The notes under the pieces: model-generated
What the model was told of the DNA's origin: nothing
The model's database searches: none
Seen by the model: only the letters and a program-made list of their open reading frames with translations
Assembly (NCBI RefSeq): GCF_913054185.1
Contig: NZ_CAJXIV010000022.1
Location: 1-44,983 of the forward strand
Source of the DNA: an uncultured Shimia sp.
Lineage (GTDB): Bacteria; Pseudomonadota; Alphaproteobacteria; Rhodobacterales; Rhodobacteraceae
Length of the DNA: 44,983 nucleotides
Direction of reading: 5' to 3'
Program-made: the position numbers and the translations under genes
Shown here: positions 43,327 to 44,983 of the stretch, one piece after another
How the letters are laid out: each line of letters opens with the position of its first letter
How positions within the stretch are numbered: the first letter of the stretch is position 1

Positions 43327-44983
43327 ATGACCGACTTTAAGAAAATCCTGATTGCCAACCGTGGCGAAATTGCGATCCGTGTGATGCGGGCGGCCAACGA
43401 GATGGGAAAGAAGACGGTTGCCGTCTATGCCGAAGAAGACAAGCTGGGCCTGCACCGGTTCAAAGCGGACGAGGCCTATAAGATCGGCGAAGGTATGGGG
43501 CCAGTGGCCGCCTATCTGTCGATTGACGAGATCATCCGCGTGGCGCTGGAAAGCGGCGCGGATGCGATCCATCCGGGCTATGGTCTTTTGTCGGAAAACC
43601 CGGATTTCGTGGATGCTTGTGAAGCCAATGGCATCACCTTCATCGGCCCCAAGGCGGCCACCATGCGTGCGCTTGGCGACAAGGCCTCGGCCCGTCGCGT
43701 GGCGATTGAGGCCGGCGTCCCGGTGATTCCGGCCACCGAGGTTCTGGGCGACGACATGGACGCAATCCGCAAGGAAGCTGACGAGGTTGGCTATCCCTTG
43801 ATGCTGAAAGCTTCCTGGGGTGGCGGCGGACGTGGCATGCGTCCGATCCACGGGCCGGATGAGCTGGAAGAGAAGGTTCTGGAAGGCCGCCGCGAAGCGG
43901 AAGCCGCCTTTGGCAATGGCGAAGGCTATCTGGAAAAGATGATCACCCGCGCGCGCCATGTGGAGGTCCAGATCCTCGGTGACAGCCATGGCGAGATCTA
44001 CCATCTGTGGGAGCGCGACTGTTCGGTGCAGCGCCGTAACCAGAAAGTGGTGGAACGCGCCCCGGCCCCCTATCTGAGCGAAGAGCAGCGCGAAGAAATC
44101 TGTGAACTGGGCCACAAGATCTGCGCCCATGTGAATTACGAATGCGCCGGCACGGTTGAGTTCCTGATGGATATGAAAACCGGCAAATTCTACTTCATCG
44201 AAGTGAACCCGCGGGTGCAGGTGGAACACACGGTGACCGAAGAGGTGACCGGCATCGACATCGTGCAGGCGCAGGTGCGGATTGCCGAGGGCAAGACGCT
44301 CGCCGAGGCGACCGGAAAATCCGACCAGTCGGAAATCCGCCTCAATGGTCATGCACTGCAGACCCGGATCACCACGGAAGATCCGCAGAACAACTTCATT
44401 CCCGACTATGGCCGGATCACCGCCTATCGCTCCGCGACCGGTATGGGCATCCGTCTGGATGGCGGCACGGCTTACGCAGGCGGTGTGATCACGCGCTACT
44501 ATGACTCGCTTCTGGTGAAGATCACGGCGCATGCGCAAACCCCTGAAGCGGCGATTGCCCGGATGGACCGCGCCCTGCGCGAATTCCGGATCCGCGGCGT
44601 GTCCACGAACATTGCCTTCGTGGAAAACCTGCTGAAGCACCCGACCTTCCTGTCGAATGAATACACCACCAAGTTCATCGACGAGACGCCGGACCTGTTC
44701 AACTTCAAGAAACGGCGTGACCGCGGCACCAAGGTGCTGACCTATATCGCGGATATCACCGTGAACGGTCACCCGGAAACCGAGGGCCGCGCGGCACCTG
44801 CGGACGGGCTGAAAGCGCCGAAGGCACCGGCCCATGGCACCGATATCCCGACGGGCAGCCTCAACCTGTTGGAAGACAAGGGCGCCAAGGCTGTGGCCGA
44901 CTGGATGCTCGCACAGAAGAAACTGCTTCTGACCGACACCACCATGCGCGACGGGCACCAGTCGCTGCTGGCGACCCGGATGC
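43327..44983 (+). CDS. pyc: Pyruvate carboxylase (partial, 5' half)
   Basis: This biotin enzyme makes oxaloacetate from pyruvate and bicarbonate with ATP. The window covers about 552 of the usual roughly 1,145 residues and ends inside the gene. Visible are the biotin-carboxylase N-terminal domain (KKILIANRGEIAIRVMRAA, HPGYGLLSEN), the ATP-grasp glycine loop KASWGGGGRGMR, the catalytic region FIEVNPRVQVEHTVTE, and the B-subdomain. At the end the carboxyltransferase domain begins (LLLTDTTMRDGHQSLLATRM), which distinguishes it from acetyl- or propionyl-CoA carboxylase. The start at 43327 is the conserved one. The gene looks more GC-rich than the operons before it, as expected for a well-expressed core gene. 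Confidence 0.97.
   Translation, partial: MTDFKKILIANRGEIAIRVMRAANEMGKKTVAVYAEEDKLGLHRFKADEAYKIGEGMGPVAAYLSIDEIIRVALESGADAIHPGYGLLSENPDFVDACEANGITFIGPKAATMRALGDKASARRVAIEAGVPVIPATEVLGDDMDAIRKEADEVGYPLMLKASWGGGGRGMRPIHGPDELEEKVLEGRREAEAAFGNGEGYLEKMITRARHVEVQILGDSHGEIYHLWERDCSVQRRNQKVVERAPAPYLSEEQREEICELGHKICAHVNYECAGTVEFLMDMKTGKFYFIEVNPRVQVEHTVTEEVTGIDIVQAQVRIAEGKTLAEATGKSDQSEIRLNGHALQTRITTEDPQNNFIPDYGRITAYRSATGMGIRLDGGTAYAGGVITRYYDSLLVKITAHAQTPEAAIARMDRALREFRIRGVSTNIAFVENLLKHPTFLSNEYTTKFIDETPDLFNFKKRRDRGTKVLTYIADITVNGHPETEGRAAPADGLKAPKAPAHGTDIPTGSLNLLEDKGAKAVADWMLAQKKLLLTDTTMRDGHQSLLATRM

Noticed and set aside
43306-44958. A 550-residue open frame on the minus strand
   Set aside because: It lies wholly opposite the pyruvate carboxylase gene, whose plus-strand frame has clear family motifs. 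The minus frame is a His/Arg/Val-rich antisense shadow caused by GC-rich codon bias.
1-44983. CRISPR arrays, tRNA or rRNA genes
   Set aside because: No regularly spaced direct repeats and no recognisable cloverleaf or rRNA sequence were noticed in reading the window; a covariance-model search would be needed to exclude small RNAs fully.

Overview
The window looks like the chromosome of a marine alphaproteobacterium of the Rhodobacterales (Roseobacter group). The evidence is the urease/urea-transporter arrangement, the TRAP and CUT1-type ABC transporters for organic solutes, a moderate GC content, and IS110- and IS481-type insertion sequences. No tRNA, rRNA or CRISPR array was seen. The genus cannot be fixed from the sequence alone.

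Layout. (1) 0.3-5.5 kb, minus strand: a complete urease operon ureD-ureA-(55-residue His-rich membrane peptide)-ureB-ureC-ureE-ureF-ureG. (2) 5.8-11.8 kb, plus strand, divergent: the urea ABC transporter urtABCDE. Together these import urea and hydrolyse it to ammonia for nitrogen supply. (3) 12.0-19.3 kb, plus strand: a LacI-type regulator with a perfect palindromic operator upstream, then a CUT1 ABC transporter (binding protein, two unusual permeases, ATPase) with an intracellular GH63-like glycosidase translationally coupled inside it. This is probably uptake and cleavage of a small glycoside or compatible solute. (4) 19.4-25.3 kb: an accessory island with a short tyrosine recombinase, a 988-residue HD-domain/GHKL (Hsp90-like) ATPase fusion that is a candidate defence protein, and an IS110-family transposase. 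Two copies of a degenerate 52-bp repeat bracket the large gene. (5) 25.4-31.4 kb, minus strand: a four-gene operon of tannase-like esterase, MFS transporter, ChaA-type Ca2+/H+ antiporter and a Tat-exported alkylsulfatase-like protein whose metal ligands are degenerate. (6) 31.7-34.1 kb, plus strand: a DUF3124 lipo-/periplasmic-type protein and an SLC13 transporter cut off by a 5'-truncated IS481-type transposase. (7) 34.1-43.1 kb: a LysR regulator divergent from a tightly coupled operon of FAS1/MaoC-like hydratase, acyl-CoA dehydrogenase, class III CoA-transferase, CitE-like lyase and AraC regulator, followed by TRAP transporter genes dctPQM. Gene content and order match the itaconate catabolic locus (ict-ich-ccl with LysR and TRAP) of Pseudomonas aeruginosa. 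(8) 43.3 kb to the end: the 5' half of pyruvate carboxylase.

Working together: regions 1 and 2 form a nitrogen-scavenging module. Region 3 is a carbon or osmolyte scavenging module. Region 7 would import a C5-dicarboxylate such as itaconate and cleave it through CoA esters to acetyl-CoA and pyruvate; pyruvate is also the substrate of the neighbouring carboxylase. The most novel candidates are the HD-GHKL island protein, the small peptide encoded inside the urease operon, the two remodelled CUT1 permeases, and the alkylsulfatase-like protein lacking canonical metal ligands.
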